Assembly: GCF_000828475.1 (NCBI RefSeq)
Contig: NZ_AP014648.1
Coordinates: 992,001 to 1,056,000, forward strand
DNA: 64,000 nucleotides
Origin: Methyloceanibacter caenitepidi
GTDB lineage: Bacteria; Pseudomonadota; Alphaproteobacteria; Rhizobiales; Methyloligellaceae
Reading direction: 5' to 3'
The notes under the pieces are model-generated. The model ran no database searches, had not been told where the DNA came from, and saw only the letters and a program-made list of their open reading frames with translations. The translations under genes were made by a program, and so were the position numbers. Below are positions 63,913-64,000 of this stretch, in pieces. The stretch's first letter is position 1; each line of letters starts with the position of its first letter.

Positions 63913-64000
63913 TCATATCTTGGCATGGACCGAGATCGGCACCGGCCGGCGCGGGGCTATCTCATCCAGCGTGATCGTGCCGAAGCGTTCGACAAACAAC
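63913..64000 (-). CDS. Possible 3' end of a leftward gene (cut by window edge)
   Basis: On the minus strand one frame is open from the window edge to a TGA at 63913-63915, giving 28 residues (LFVERFGTITLDEIAPRRPV and further). Composition is protein-like, but a frame this short is not proof in GC-rich DNA. No identity is offered. Confidence 0.3.
   Translation of the reverse strand, partial: LFVERFGTITLDEIAPRRPVPISVHAKI

Overview
The window is a continuous, gene-dense, GC-rich chromosomal segment from an alphaproteobacterium. The best fit is the Rhizobiales (Hyphomicrobiales), perhaps a Hyphomicrobium- or Methyloceanibacter-like lineage. This rests on gene content and order and was not tested by a database search. 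Pointers are a CcrM-type GANTC methyltransferase, an F0 operon with separate b and b' subunits and no F1 genes, a plant-type glutamate-cysteine ligase, an IalB-family protein, the small DUF4170 and DUF2093 proteins beside lipid A genes, and a ctaC-D-B-(small peptide)-G-E-DUF983-SURF1 oxidase cluster. I saw no tRNA, rRNA, CRISPR array, insertion sequence, prophage or integrase. Nearly everything is core housekeeping sequence.

Region by region. (1) 1-7 kb: the 3' end of ileS, lspA, a BamF-like lipoprotein, an active/inactive M16 peptidase pair, then mutL. (2) 7-13 kb: rsmD and rluB (rRNA modification) run leftward, divergent from tadA; then purD divergent from xseA and a DUF2093 protein. (3) 13-19.4 kb: a leftward envelope block of cysQ-like phosphatase, DUF4170, MsbA-like exporter, a single-chain DUF374 acyltransferase/WaaA fusion, and lpxK. 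(4) 19.7-25.4 kb: ubiA and rsmE, then cyoABCD (bo3-type quinol oxidase). (5) 25.6-30.5 kb: gshA, a DUF3108 protein, an Old Yellow Enzyme reductase divergent from an HxlR regulator with a visible operator, and an IalB protein. (6) 31-37.5 kb: the aa3-type cytochrome c oxidase cluster with heme and copper assembly factors. (7) 37.5-44 kb: thrC, a processing-type M16 peptidase, a GNAT acetyltransferase and a membrane GGDEF/EAL protein, closely coupled. (8) 44-50.6 kb: yqgE, a stand-alone DsbD N-domain protein, a glycine-zipper lipoprotein, a peroxiredoxin, the leftward ispH-thrB-rnhA run, and a lipoprotein plus NAGPA-domain pair. (9) 50.6-58.3 kb: a TreT-like glycosyltransferase, the F0 ATP synthase operon with a good sigma70-like promoter, and smc. 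(10) 58.4-64 kb: two DsbA-like thioredoxins, a DciA/DUF721 protein, mutY, ccrM and an alpha/beta hydrolase.

Themes. Respiration is covered twice, by a quinol oxidase and a cytochrome c oxidase, with quinone (ubiA) and heme (ctaB) prenyltransferases and F0 nearby. Lipid A/Kdo assembly and export form one operon-like run. Thiol and electrophile handling recurs: gshA, OYE/HxlR, peroxiredoxin, DsbA proteins and the DsbD domain. DNA maintenance is represented by mutL, mutY, xseA, smc, dciA, ccrM and rnhA.

No clearly new biological system stands out. The most interesting items are the DUF374-WaaA fusion, the OYE/HxlR divergon with its operator over the promoter, a GANTC site inside the atp promoter spacer, and an unannotated 47-residue membrane peptide in the cox operon.
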